From: Mycobacterium scrofulaceum
GTDB taxonomy: Bacteria; Actinomycetota; Actinomycetes; Mycobacteriales; Mycobacteriaceae
Direction of reading: 5' to 3'
Length of the DNA stretch: 55,707 nt
Assembly: GCF_001667885.1 (NCBI RefSeq)
Contig: NZ_LZJW01000069.1
Location: 1 to 55,707 of the forward strand
The notes below the pieces were generated by a model that worked only from the letters and a program-made list of their open reading frames with translations, had not been told where the DNA came from and searched no databases. Positions within the stretch are counted from its first letter, which is position 1. The number at the start of each line of letters is the position of its first letter. Shown in pieces: positions 8,328 through 16,928 of this stretch. Made by a program: the position numbers and the translations under genes.

Positions 8328-10175
8328 ATGACCATGTTCCAAAACGAATGCGGACCGACGCAGACACCCGACGACGTCGACATCGAGGCGCTGCGCGAGA
8401 AGTACCGGCAGGAGCGCGAAAAGCGTTTGCGCAAAGAGGGTTCCAAGCAATACATCGAGCTCGAGGACGACTTCGCCGGCTACTACGAGGTCGACCCGTA
8501 CACGCCCGTGACGCCCCGCGAGCCGATCAACGAGGACATCGATGTCGCGGTCCTCGGGGGCGGCTTCGGGGGCCTGCTGTCGGCGGCTTACCTCAGGAAG
8601 GCGGGCGTCGACGACGTGCGAATCATCGAGCTCGGCGGTGACTTCGGCGGCGTCTGGTACTGGAACCGCTATCCGGGCATCCAGTGCGACAACGAATCCT
8701 ACTGCTATATACCGCTTCTGGAAGAACTCGATTTCATGCCGTCGAAGAAGTTCGCCGACGGAGCCGAGATTTACCAGCACTGCCGGAACATCGGCAAGCA
8801 TTTCGGCCTCTACGATGCGGCGATCTTCTCCACCCAGGTGCACGATCTGCGCTGGGACGGCGACATCAAGCGCTGGCGGATCGGCACCAACCGCGGTGAC
8901 GACATCCGTGCGCGCTTCGTCGTGATGGCGTCCGGCCCGTTTCACCGGCCGAAGTTGCCCGGAATTCCCGGCATCAAGGACTTCAAGGGACACAGCTTCC
9001 ATTCGTCGCGGTGGGATTACGCCTACACCGGCGGCGACGCCGGGGGCGGACTGGACAAACTGGCCGACAAGCGCGTGGCCGTGGTCGGCACCGGCGCCAC
9101 CGGTATCCAGATCGTGCCGTTCCTGGCCCGCCACGCCGAACACCTGTACGTGTTCCAACGCACCCCGTCGACCGTCGACGCGCGCAACAACACGCCGACC
9201 GATCCCGAGTGGGTCAAGACCCTCAAACCCGGCTGGCAGAAGGAACGTCAGCGCAACTTCCACTCCTGGACGTTCGAGGGCATGGCGCTCGGTCAGCCGG
9301 ATCTGGTGTGCGACTTCTGGACCGAGCTCGGCCGCAACACCGCGGCCCGGGTCCTCGCGCTGGACGATCCGGCGGCCCTGACTCCCGACGAGTTCATGGC
9401 GATCCGGGAAGAGGAAGACTACAAGGTCATGGAGCGGCTGCGCCGGCGCGTGTCCGCCATCGTCGAGGACGAGGCGACCGCCGAGGCCCTGAAGCCCTAC
9501 TACCGGTTCCTGTGCAAGCGGCCGTGCTCCAACGACGACTACCTGGCGACGTTCAACCGGCCCAACGTCACGCTGGTCGACGTGTCGTCGAGCAAAGGCG
9601 TCGAGCGCGCCACCGAAAAGGGCCTTCTCGCAAACGGTGTCGAGTACGAGGTCGACTGCATCATCTACGCCAGCGGATTCGAGATCACCACCGAAATCAG
9701 CCGGCGCTACTCGATCGAGACGATCCAGGGTCGCAACGGGCGGTCGCTGTTCGACTACTGGCACGACGGCTACAAGACGTTGCACGGCATGACCAGCCGC
9801 GGGTTTCCCAACCAGTTCTATACCGGCTTCACCCAGGTCGGCATCTCCGCGAACATCGCCGCCAACTACGAGGTGCAGGGCGAGCACATCGCCTACATCA
9901 TCGCCGAGGCCCTGGCGCGCGGCGCGACCACCGTCGAGCCCAGTCAGGAGGCCCAGGACGCCTGGTGCCAGACCATCCGCGAGACGGCGGTCGACAACTC
10001 GGCGTTCGACGCCCAATGCACACCCGGCTACTACAACAACGAAGGCGGCGGGGGCGGAGAGGGAATCCGGTCCCACCTGGGCGAGCCCTACGGCCCCGGC
10101 TTCTACGCCTTCGACGACCTGTTGCGGGTCTGGCGGGACAAGGGCGACCTGGAAGGCCTGGTCCTCGGGACGTGA
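8328..10175 (+). CDS. Flavin-containing Baeyer-Villiger-type monooxygenase
   Basis: 615 residues from ATG at 8328. FAD-binding GGGFGG is at residues 77-82 and the NADPH-binding GTGATG at 254-259. Between them is the Baeyer-Villiger fingerprint, F219-x-G221-x3-H225-x3-W229. The N-terminal extension of about 70 residues is shared with cyclopentadecanone- and steroid-type BVMOs. The enzyme inserts oxygen next to a ketone to give an ester or lactone. It follows the Rieske oxygenase by 5 nt, and its stop overlaps the next SDR start as GTGA. It is clearly paralogous to the BVMO at 52964-54769. Confidence 0.92.
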   Translation: MTMFQNECGPTQTPDDVDIEALREKYRQEREKRLRKEGSKQYIELEDDFAGYYEVDPYTPVTPREPINEDIDVAVLGGGFGGLLSAAYLRKAGVDDVRIIELGGDFGGVWYWNRYPGIQCDNESYCYIPLLEELDFMPSKKFADGAEIYQHCRNIGKHFGLYDAAIFSTQVHDLRWDGDIKRWRIGTNRGDDIRARFVVMASGPFHRPKLPGIPGIKDFKGHSFHSSRWDYAYTGGDAGGGLDKLADKRVAVVGTGATGIQIVPFLARHAEHLYVFQRTPSTVDARNNTPTDPEWVKTLKPGWQKERQRNFHSWTFEGMALGQPDLVCDFWTELGRNTAARVLALDDPAALTPDEFMAIREEEDYKVMERLRRRVSAIVEDEATAEALKPYYRFLCKRPCSNDDYLATFNRPNVTLVDVSSSKGVERATEKGLLANGVEYEVDCIIYASGFEITTEISRRYSIETIQGRNGRSLFDYWHDGYKTLHGMTSRGFPNQFYTGFTQVGISANIAANYEVQGEHIAYIIAEALARGATTVEPSQEAQDAWCQTIRETAVDNSAFDAQCTPGYYNNEGGGGGEGIRSHLGEPYGPGFYAFDDLLRVWRDKGDLEGLVLGT

Positions 10176-11122
10176 ACGAGACCCCTTCTGCAGAGCTGAG
10201 ATTCGACGGCCGCGTCGCCGTCGTGACCGGCGCCGGACGCGGATTGGGCCGCGCGTACGCGCAGCTGCTCGCCGCGCGGGGCGCGAAGGTCGTGGTCAAC
10301 GACCCGGGCGCCGGCCTGACCGGTGAGGGCGCCGACCCCGGGCCGGCCGAGCGGGTCGCGGCCGAGATCGCGGCCGCCGGCGGCGATGCCGTCGCGTGCA
10401 CCGCGTCGGTCACGACCCGCGAAGGCGGCGAGGCCATCATCCAGGCCGCCGTTCAGCGCTACGGCGGGGTCGACATCCTCGTCCACAACGCCGGCAACGT
10501 CCGTCGCGGATCACTCAAGGAGATGAGCTACGAGGATTTCGACGCGGTCCTCGACGTCCACCTGCGCGGCGCTTTCCACGTCGTGCGGCCGGCCTTTCCG
10601 CTGATGTGCCGGGCGGGCTACGGGCGCATCGTGTTGACGTCGTCGATCGGCGGGCTGTACGGCAACCACGGGGTGGCCAACTATGCGGCCGCGAAGGCCG
10701 GCGTCATCGGACTGGCCAACGTCGCGGCGCTCGAAGGCGCCGCCGACGGGGTGGCGTGCAACGTCATCGTCCCGGCCGCGGTGACCCGGATGGCCGACGG
10801 CATCGACGTCTCCGCCTACCCGCCGATGGGTCCGGAACTCGTTGCGCCCGTGGTGGGCTGGCTCGCACACGAATCCTGCTCGGTGACCGGGGAAGTGTTC
10901 ATCGCGCTGGCCGGGCGGGTGGCGCGGGCGGTCGTCGCCGAAAGCCCGGGGGTATACCGGCCGTCGTGGACGGTCGAAGACGTCGGCAGGCATCTGGAGG
11001 CGATTCGATACGTGGAGGCGCCGTTGATCTTTCCGGTCCTGCCCGACGGGCATGACCAACACATTCGCTACAGCTTCGAATTGGCGCATCGCTCAAGCGA
11101 TCAAGGCGCGCTGCATGGCTGA
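10172..11122 (+). CDS. SDR family dehydrogenase (multifunctional-enzyme-type)
   Basis: 316 residues from GTG at 10172, which overlaps the BVMO stop (GTGA). The cofactor loop is TGAGRGLGRAYA, the active site is NYAAAKAG, and there is a C-terminal extension of about 60 residues ending near the CoA-transferase start. The layout resembles the 3-hydroxyacyl-CoA dehydrogenase domain of peroxisomal multifunctional enzyme and related actinobacterial proteins. A beta-oxidation-like dehydrogenation of a hydroxyacyl-CoA is plausible but not proven. Its 3' end overlaps the CoA-transferase gene by 8 nt. Confidence 0.88.
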   Translation: MNETPSAELRFDGRVAVVTGAGRGLGRAYAQLLAARGAKVVVNDPGAGLTGEGADPGPAERVAAEIAAAGGDAVACTASVTTREGGEAIIQAAVQRYGGVDILVHNAGNVRRGSLKEMSYEDFDAVLDVHLRGAFHVVRPAFPLMCRAGYGRIVLTSSIGGLYGNHGVANYAAAKAGVIGLANVAALEGAADGVACNVIVPAAVTRMADGIDVSAYPPMGPELVAPVVGWLAHESCSVTGEVFIALAGRVARAVVAESPGVYRPSWTVEDVGRHLEAIRYVEAPLIFPVLPDGHDQHIRYSFELAHRSSDQGALHG

Positions 11123-12281
11123 AGCGACTGGCCCGCTCGCGGGCGTGCGGGTGATCGACCTCACGGCCATGGTGATGGGGCCGTACTGCACGCAGATCAT
11201 GGCCGACATGGGCGCGGACGTGATCAAAGTCGAACCGCCGGAAGGGGATAACACCCGCTACATCTCCGTCGGCCCGGCGCCGGGCATGAGCGGCGTGTTC
11301 GTCAACGTCAACCGCGGCAAGCGCAGCCTCGTGCTCGACCTGCGCACCGACACCGGGACCGCCGCTCTGCGTGCACTGCTCGAGACGGCGGACGTCTTCA
11401 TCCACTCGATGCGCGCCAAGGCGATCACCAAGCTGGGCTTTGGCTACCCCGAGGTCGCCGCGATCAACCCACGGATCGTCTACACCAATTGCTACGGCTA
11501 CGGCAGGCGCGGGCCCGAACGCGACCGGCCCGCATACGACGACACCATCCAGGCCGAATGCGGCCTGCCCGCGGTGCAGCAGCAGCTGACGGGCGAGGCC
11601 GACTACGTCGGGACCATCATGGCCGACAAGGTCGCCGGCCTGACGGCGCTGTATGCGACGACCATGGCGTTGTTCCACCGCGAGCGCACCGGGGAAGGGC
11701 AGGAGGTCGAGGTCGCGATGTTCGAAACCATGGCCTCGTTCATGCTCGTCGAACACGCCAACGGCGCCATGTTCGATCCCCCGTTGGGCCCGGCCGTGTA
11801 TCCGCGCACCGTGGCGCCCAACCGCCGCCCGTACCGCACCAGCGACGGCTACATCGCCGCGTTGATCTACAACGACAAGCACTGGAACGCCTTCATCGAC
11901 GCGGTGCGGCCGCCGTGGGTCGACGGATCGTATTCGACGCTCGAGCAGCGCGCCCGCCAAATCGACTCCGTCTACGGCTTATTGGCCGAGACGATGAAGG
12001 AGCGCTCGACCGAGGAATGGTTGGCGTTGTTCCGAGACCTCGAGATACCGGCCGCACCGCTCAATACCCCCGGCGCGTTGTTCGACGACCCGCACCTCAA
12101 CGCCGTCGGCATGTTCGAAACCGTGGACACCCCGCATGGCCCGGTGCGCTTCCCCGGCGTGCCCACCTGGTTCTCGCGGACGCCGGGCCGGGTCGCGGGC
12201 CCGGCCCCCGAACTCGGCGCCGACACCACGCAGATCCTGGACGAACTGGGGCTCGCGGCCGACGTGAAATCGACCCGCTGA
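11115..12281 (+). CDS. CaiB/BaiF family CoA-transferase (class III)
   Basis: 388 residues from ATG at 11115, giving MAEATGPLAGVRVIDLT, the classical family start. The catalytic aspartate context is PAYDDTIQA, as in formyl-CoA transferase and CaiB. The enzyme moves CoA between carboxylic acids. An upstream in-frame extension exists but would overlap the SDR more deeply and has no homology. It sits between an SDR and a thiamine-diphosphate enzyme, so its substrate is probably a product of the monooxygenase steps. Confidence 0.92.
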   Translation: MAEATGPLAGVRVIDLTAMVMGPYCTQIMADMGADVIKVEPPEGDNTRYISVGPAPGMSGVFVNVNRGKRSLVLDLRTDTGTAALRALLETADVFIHSMRAKAITKLGFGYPEVAAINPRIVYTNCYGYGRRGPERDRPAYDDTIQAECGLPAVQQQLTGEADYVGTIMADKVAGLTALYATTMALFHRERTGEGQEVEVAMFETMASFMLVEHANGAMFDPPLGPAVYPRTVAPNRRPYRTSDGYIAALIYNDKHWNAFIDAVRPPWVDGSYSTLEQRARQIDSVYGLLAETMKERSTEEWLALFRDLEIPAAPLNTPGALFDDPHLNAVGMFETVDTPHGPVRFPGVPTWFSRTPGRVAGPAPELGADTTQILDELGLAADVKSTR

Positions 12282-12308
12282 CCGTCAAACCACAGAGGAG
12301 CTTTGACC

Positions 12309-14027
12309 ATGGGTGTGCCCGTCTACAAACGCATTCTGGACCTGTTCGAGGTCGAGGGCGTCAATACCCTGTTCGGCATCCCCGACCCGAACTTCGTGCA
12401 CATGTTCGCGGAGGCGGACGCTCGTGGCTGGTCGGTGGTGGCACCGCATCACGAACTGAGCGCGGGGTTCATGGCCGAGGCGGCGTCGCGGATGACCGGT
12501 AATCCCGGCCTGTGTATCGGCACGCTCGGGCCCGGCATGGCCAACATGGCCGGTGCGATCCAGTGCGCGCTCGTGGAGAACTCCCCCGTGATCTTCATCG
12601 GCGGCCAGCGGGCCCGCATCACCGAGCGCCGGGTCCGGCGCGGCCGCATCCAGTTCGTCCGGCAGGAACCGCTCGTTGCGCCGTCCGTCAAGTACAGCGC
12701 CTCCATCGAATACCCCGACCAGACCGATGAGATCATCCACGAGGCGATCCGCCGGGCCATGTCCGGCACCCCCGGGCCGGCCTACGTCGAGTACCCCTCG
12801 CACGTCATCCTCTCCGAGCTCGACGTGCCGGATCCCCTGCCGCCCAACAGGTACCGACTCGTCAACCAGACCGCCGGTGAGCGTGAGGTGGCCGAGGCGG
12901 CACAGCTGATCCGGGCCGCCGAAAGCCCGATCCTGTTGGTCGGGCACGGGGTCCACACGTCGCGCACCGGTGCGGCGGTCCGGGAGCTGGCCGACCTGAT
13001 GGCCTGCCCGGTGATCCAGACCTCCGGCGGCACGTCCTTCATCGACGGCCTCGAGGACCGGACCTTCGCGTACGGGTTCTCGCCGGCGGCCGTCGAGGCG
13101 GTGGTGAAGTCCGACCTGTGCGTCGCGCTCGGCACGGAGCTCGGTGAGCCGAGTCATTACGGCAGGACCCGCCATTGGGCGCAGAACAACGCGAATCGCA
13201 AATGGGTTCTGGTCGAACAGGACCCGGCCGCCGTCGGGGTGAACCGTCCGATCGATGTCCCGCTGGTCGGCGATCTTCGCGGCGTGGTGCCTCAGTTGGT
13301 CGAGGCGCTTCGCGGCAATCCGCGCAGAGCCTCGGCCGCCGCCAAGGCCGACCTCGACCGCTGGATCGCCGAGGACGCGGCGGAGCTGGCTCAGCTCGCG
13401 GAGAACGCGCCGACGGGACGGACGCCGGTGCATCCGGCCCGGTTCGTCGTCGAGGCCACCCGAGCGTTCCCAAAAGACGGCATCATGGTCCGCGACGGCG
13501 GCGCGACCGTCATCTTCGGTTGGACGTACTCGCAGGCCAAACCGCGCGATGTCATCTGGAACCAGAACTTCGGTCACCTCGGCACCGGCTTGCCGTACGC
13601 GGTTGGGGCCTCGGTCGCCGAAGGCGGTAAGCGCCCGGTCATGCTGATCACCAGCGACTCGGCGTTCCTTTTCCACATCGCCGAGTTGGAAACGGCCGCG
13701 CGGCAGCAACTTCCGCTGGTGTGCGTGGTCGGTGTCGACCACCAGTGGGGCCTCGAGGTCGGCGTCTACAAGCGCACCTTCGCCCAGCCGTCTCCGCAGC
13801 CTGGCGTGCACTGGAGCAAGGACGTCCGTCTCGACAAAGTCGCCGAGGGCTTCGGTTGCCACGGCGAGTTCGTCGAGAAGGAGGAGGAGATCGGCCCGGC
13901 GATCGAGCGGGCGTACGCGAGCGGCAAGACCGCCGTCGTCCACGTCTGCATCGACCCGAAGGCGAACTCCGAGGAGATGCCCAAGTACGACGAGTTCCGC
14001 ACCTGGTACGCCGAAGGCACCCAGTAG
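12309..14027 (+). CDS. Thiamine-diphosphate-dependent enzyme (acetolactate synthase / 2-hydroxyacyl-CoA lyase-like)
   Basis: 572 residues from ATG at 12309, preceded by GAGGAG. The three-domain layout of the POX/ALS superfamily is present, with the cofactor-activating glutamate in PHHELSAGFMA (E49). In the diphosphate-binding segment the usual GDG is replaced by SDS (TSDSAFLF) and the usual Asn pair by DHQWG, so metal coordination is probably by two aspartates. The reaction could be C-C cleavage (lyase or decarboxylase) or ligation. Next to a CoA-transferase and an aldehyde dehydrogenase, a lyase producing an aldehyde is the best guess. It is not the housekeeping acetolactate synthase: no small subunit follows. 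Confidence 0.85.
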   Translation: MGVPVYKRILDLFEVEGVNTLFGIPDPNFVHMFAEADARGWSVVAPHHELSAGFMAEAASRMTGNPGLCIGTLGPGMANMAGAIQCALVENSPVIFIGGQRARITERRVRRGRIQFVRQEPLVAPSVKYSASIEYPDQTDEIIHEAIRRAMSGTPGPAYVEYPSHVILSELDVPDPLPPNRYRLVNQTAGEREVAEAAQLIRAAESPILLVGHGVHTSRTGAAVRELADLMACPVIQTSGGTSFIDGLEDRTFAYGFSPAAVEAVVKSDLCVALGTELGEPSHYGRTRHWAQNNANRKWVLVEQDPAAVGVNRPIDVPLVGDLRGVVPQLVEALRGNPRRASAAAKADLDRWIAEDAAELAQLAENAPTGRTPVHPARFVVEATRAFPKDGIMVRDGGATVIFGWTYSQAKPRDVIWNQNFGHLGTGLPYAVGASVAEGGKRPVMLITSDSAFLFHIAELETAARQQLPLVCVVGVDHQWGLEVGVYKRTFAQPSPQPGVHWSKDVRLDKVAEGFGCHGEFVEKEEEIGPAIERAYASGKTAVVHVCIDPKANSEEMPKYDEFRTWYAEGTQ

Positions 14028-14052
14028 ATCAAGGATTCCCGAAGGAGGAGCC

Positions 14053-15489
14053 ATGCGCGATTACCTGAAGTTCTACATCGACGGGCAATGGGTCGACCCG
14101 GCCCGGCCCAATACTTTCGACGTCGAAAACCCGGCGACCGAAGGCGTTTGCGGAAGGATCTCGCTCGGATCGCCCGCGGATGTGGACGCGGCGGTGGGCG
14201 CGGCCCGGCGGGCGTTCGCCGACTGGTCGCAGAGCAGCCGCGAGCATCGGCTCGAGCTGCTGGAGGGCATCCTTGCCGAATACCAGCGCCGTGCCGGCGA
14301 TCTCGCCGACGCGGTGACCGAGGAGATGGGCGCTCCCCCGTCGCTGGCCGCGGGCCCGCAGGTTCAACTCGGGATCGGTCACTTGGTCACGGCGATCGAT
14401 GTGTTGAAGAACTTCCCCTTCGAGGAGCAACACGGTGCGACGCTGATCACCAGGGAGCCCATCGGTGTCTGCGGGCTGATCACGCCATGGAACTGGCCGC
14501 TCAACCAAATCGCCGTCAAGGTGTACCCGGCGTTGGCCACGGGCTGCACGATGATCCTGAAACCCTCCGAGGTGGCGCCGTTTTCGGCCTACATCTTCGC
14601 CGAGATCCTCGACGCCGCCGGCGTGCCGGCCGGGGTGTTCAACCTGGTGAACGGTGACGGCCCCGGCGTGGGCATGGCGATTGCGGCCCATCCCGGCATC
14701 GACATGGTGTCGTTCACCGGCTCCACCCGCGCGGGCGTCGAGGTGGCGAAAACCGCCGCCCCGACCGTCAAGCGGGTGACCCAGGAGTTGGGTGGCAAGA
14801 GCCCCAACATCGTCCTCGACGACTCGGGCTTCGCCGACAGTGTGCGAGCCGGAGTCGCCAACATGATGCCGAATTCCGGTCAGAGTTGTAATGCGCCGTC
14901 GCGCATGCTTGTTCCGAATTCGCGCATGGACGAGGCCATCGCCATCGCACGCGAAACCGCCGGGCAGGTGAAGGTGGGCGACCCCGGTGACAAGACCGCA
15001 ATCGGGCCTGTGGCGTCCAAGGCGCAGTTCGAGAAGGTGCAACGCCTCATCCAGCGCGGCATCGACGGTGGTGCGACCGTCGTCGCGGGCGGTCCCGGCC
15101 GGCCGGACGGCCTGACCAACGGCTACTACGTCCGGCCGACCGTCTTCGCGCACGTCACCAACGACATGGCGATCGCGCGGGAGGAGATCTTCGGGCCGGT
15201 GTTGTGCGTGCTCGGCTACGACGACCTCGACCAGGCCGTCGATATCGCCAACGACACCGATTATGGTCTGGCGGGCTATGTTTCGGCCGCCGACCTCGAC
15301 AAGGCGCGTGCGGTGGCGCGCCGCATCCGGGCCGGTTGGGTGACGATCAACCACGCGTTCGACATGAGTGCGCCGTTCGGCGGCTACAAGCACAGCGGCA
15401 ACGGGCGCGAGTGGAGCGAGTTCGGGTTCCACGAGTACCTGGAGGTCAAGAGCGTTTTGGGGTACGCGCCCGAGAAGGGCGGCCAGTAG
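14053..15489 (+). CDS. Aldehyde dehydrogenase family protein
   Basis: 478 residues with all landmarks: the general base E245 in QELGGKSPN, catalytic C279 in SGQSCNAPSR, PWNWP near residue 145 and the C-terminal FGGYKHSGNGRE. The enzyme oxidises an aldehyde to the acid with NAD(P). It is the last gene of the rightward operon, 25 nt after the thiamine enzyme and preceded by GGAGGAG. It probably oxidises the aldehyde released by that enzyme. It converges on a START-like gene with only 14 nt between the stops. Confidence 0.94.
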   Translation: MRDYLKFYIDGQWVDPARPNTFDVENPATEGVCGRISLGSPADVDAAVGAARRAFADWSQSSREHRLELLEGILAEYQRRAGDLADAVTEEMGAPPSLAAGPQVQLGIGHLVTAIDVLKNFPFEEQHGATLITREPIGVCGLITPWNWPLNQIAVKVYPALATGCTMILKPSEVAPFSAYIFAEILDAAGVPAGVFNLVNGDGPGVGMAIAAHPGIDMVSFTGSTRAGVEVAKTAAPTVKRVTQELGGKSPNIVLDDSGFADSVRAGVANMMPNSGQSCNAPSRMLVPNSRMDEAIAIARETAGQVKVGDPGDKTAIGPVASKAQFEKVQRLIQRGIDGGATVVAGGPGRPDGLTNGYYVRPTVFAHVTNDMAIAREEIFGPVLCVLGYDDLDQAVDIANDTDYGLAGYVSAADLDKARAVARRIRAGWVTINHAFDMSAPFGGYKHSGNGREWSEFGFHEYLEVKSVLGYAPEKGGQ

Positions 15490-15503
15490 CGTTGTCGCGC
15501 TGA

Positions 15504-15965
15504 TCAGCGGGACTCGAAGTGGCGGCGGATGCCGGCCAGCATCGCGATGTGCGCCCGCACGGCTTCACGAGTGGTCATCGGGGCCAACGGCCGGGGCGCC
15601 GCGATCCCGATTCGCTCGGTGACGCGCGTGCCCGCCGCGGTCGGCTCGAAGCTCACCCGCCCGCGCAGGCGCACCCCCGGCGACTGGTCCGCCTCGGTGA
15701 GCACGTCGCCCTCCGGCGGCACCCGCAGCCGCGCCCGGTAGGTGATCGTCATCGTGAACGGTCCCAACGGAATCCGGTCCCGCACCCGATAGCTGAGGTC
15801 GACCCCGGCCGGGGTTTCGCTGCGCGACAACAGCTCCACGGACACGATCAGTGGGTGCACCAGCTTGATGTTGTCCAGGTCCACGTAGAAGTCGCGAACC
15901 TCACCCGGGGGCGCCGGCACGTCCTCGGTCAGCGTGTGCTCGCCGTGGGCGACCCACCAGCTCAC
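15504..15965 (-). CDS. SRPBCC (START-like) family protein
   Basis: 153 residues from GTG at 15965. The pattern is that of polyketide-cyclase/START-like proteins: an N-terminal strand (GEHTLTEDVPAPPGEVRDFY), alternating strands, and a long C-terminal helix (TREAVRAHIAMLAGIRRHF). These proteins form a hydrophobic cavity and bind lipids or small ligands. The start overlaps the rhomboid protease stop as GTGA, so the two are translated together, and a functional link is likely but unknown. The frame stays open far upstream, antisense to nothing meaningful, which is why the GTG was preferred. Confidence 0.75.
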   Translation of the reverse strand: MSWWVAHGEHTLTEDVPAPPGEVRDFYVDLDNIKLVHPLIVSVELLSRSETPAGVDLSYRVRDRIPLGPFTMTITYRARLRVPPEGDVLTEADQSPGVRLRGRVSFEPTAAGTRVTERIGIAAPRPLAPMTTREAVRAHIAMLAGIRRHFESR

Positions 15966-16828
15966 GCCGAAAACTCCAACAGCAGCTGCGCCGTGCGCCA
16001 CCAGATCAGCACGGCGAACGCCACCAGCACGATGACGGTCACCGCGGCCTGAATCGTGTTGCGGCGCTCCTTCGGTGGGTAAACGTAGGCGGCGGCGACC
16101 AGCGCACCCGTGACCAGCCCGCCCACGTGCGCCTGCCAGCTGATGCGTTGCGAGCTGAACAACGGCACCAGGAACGTGACGACCAGGTTGATCGCGATCA
16201 CCGCCACCACCCAGCGGACGTCGAATGCCAGCCGCTTGCCCACCACGAAGGTGGCGCCGAACAGACCGAAGATCGCGCCCGAGGCGCCCGCCGTCGCGGT
16301 GTCCAGCGGCGACACCAAATAGACCAGCACCGAACCGCCCAGCCCGCTCAGCGCGTATAGCGCGCCGAAACGCAGTCGGCCCAGCCACATTTCGAGCGGC
16401 GGGCCCACCACGTACAGGGCCCACATGTTGAACACCAGATGGGTGGCGCCATAGTGCAGGAACGCCGACGTCACCAGGCGGTAGAACTGGCCGTCGGCGA
16501 CGGCCGGCGGCCACAGCGCGAGCTGCTTCTCCAAGTTTCCCGACGCCATCTGCAGCACGAAGGCCAGCACGTTGATCCCGATCAGGGCGTAGGTAAGCAC
16601 CGGGGTGTTCGACCGCTGCCGCCCGCCGAACCGGGTGCGGGGCTGCCGGACCGTCCGCGCGCCGGCCCGGACGCACTCCACGCATTGGTGACCGACGGCG
16701 GCGCTGCGCATGCAGTCCCCGCAGATGTAGCGCTCGCAGCGGTTGCAACGCACGTACGTCGGGCGGCCCGGATGCCGATAGCAACTCGGAGCCGCGGGCG
16801 GCGAATCCGGTGTGCTGGGTGCGCTCAT
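15962..16828 (-). CDS. Rhomboid family intramembrane serine protease with N-terminal zinc finger
   Basis: 288 residues. Residues 16-52 form a B-box-like zinc motif (C16, C28, C31, C36, C39, C49, C52 with H20 and H47). About six membrane helices follow. The catalytic dyad is visible as S183 in GASG and H234 in WQAHVGG; the HLVFNMWALYVVGPPLE segment of loop L1 is conserved. Rhomboids cleave membrane proteins within the bilayer. Start at ATG 16828; an upstream in-frame extension to 16876 lacks homology. It is transcribed divergently from a SnoaL-like gene, with 100 bp between. Confidence 0.92.
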   Translation of the reverse strand: MSAPSTPDSPPAAPSCYRHPGRPTYVRCNRCERYICGDCMRSAAVGHQCVECVRAGARTVRQPRTRFGGRQRSNTPVLTYALIGINVLAFVLQMASGNLEKQLALWPPAVADGQFYRLVTSAFLHYGATHLVFNMWALYVVGPPLEMWLGRLRFGALYALSGLGGSVLVYLVSPLDTATAGASGAIFGLFGATFVVGKRLAFDVRWVVAVIAINLVVTFLVPLFSSQRISWQAHVGGLVTGALVAAAYVYPPKERRNTIQAAVTVIVLVAFAVLIWWRTAQLLLEFSA

Positions 16829-16928
16829 CGCCCTATTCTTGCCCGCGCCGGCGGACCCGGCGCAGCGCTTTAGCAAAGCTGTTTTCTGCCCACGGCTTTC
16901 CGCCTACTGTTTTCTTCGTGGAGTCGAC

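Noticed and set aside
8274..10076. A 600-codon minus-strand frame opposite the first BVMO
   Set aside because: Antisense to clear FAD, NADPH and BVMO motifs; composition is typical of a shadow frame.
12309..14027. Housekeeping acetolactate synthase (ilvB)
   Set aside because: No regulatory small subunit or ilvC follows, and the diphosphate motif is atypical; the catabolic context fits better.
12285..14054. A 589-codon minus-strand frame opposite the thiamine enzyme
   Set aside because: Shadow of a strongly biased coding region; no motifs and no start signal.
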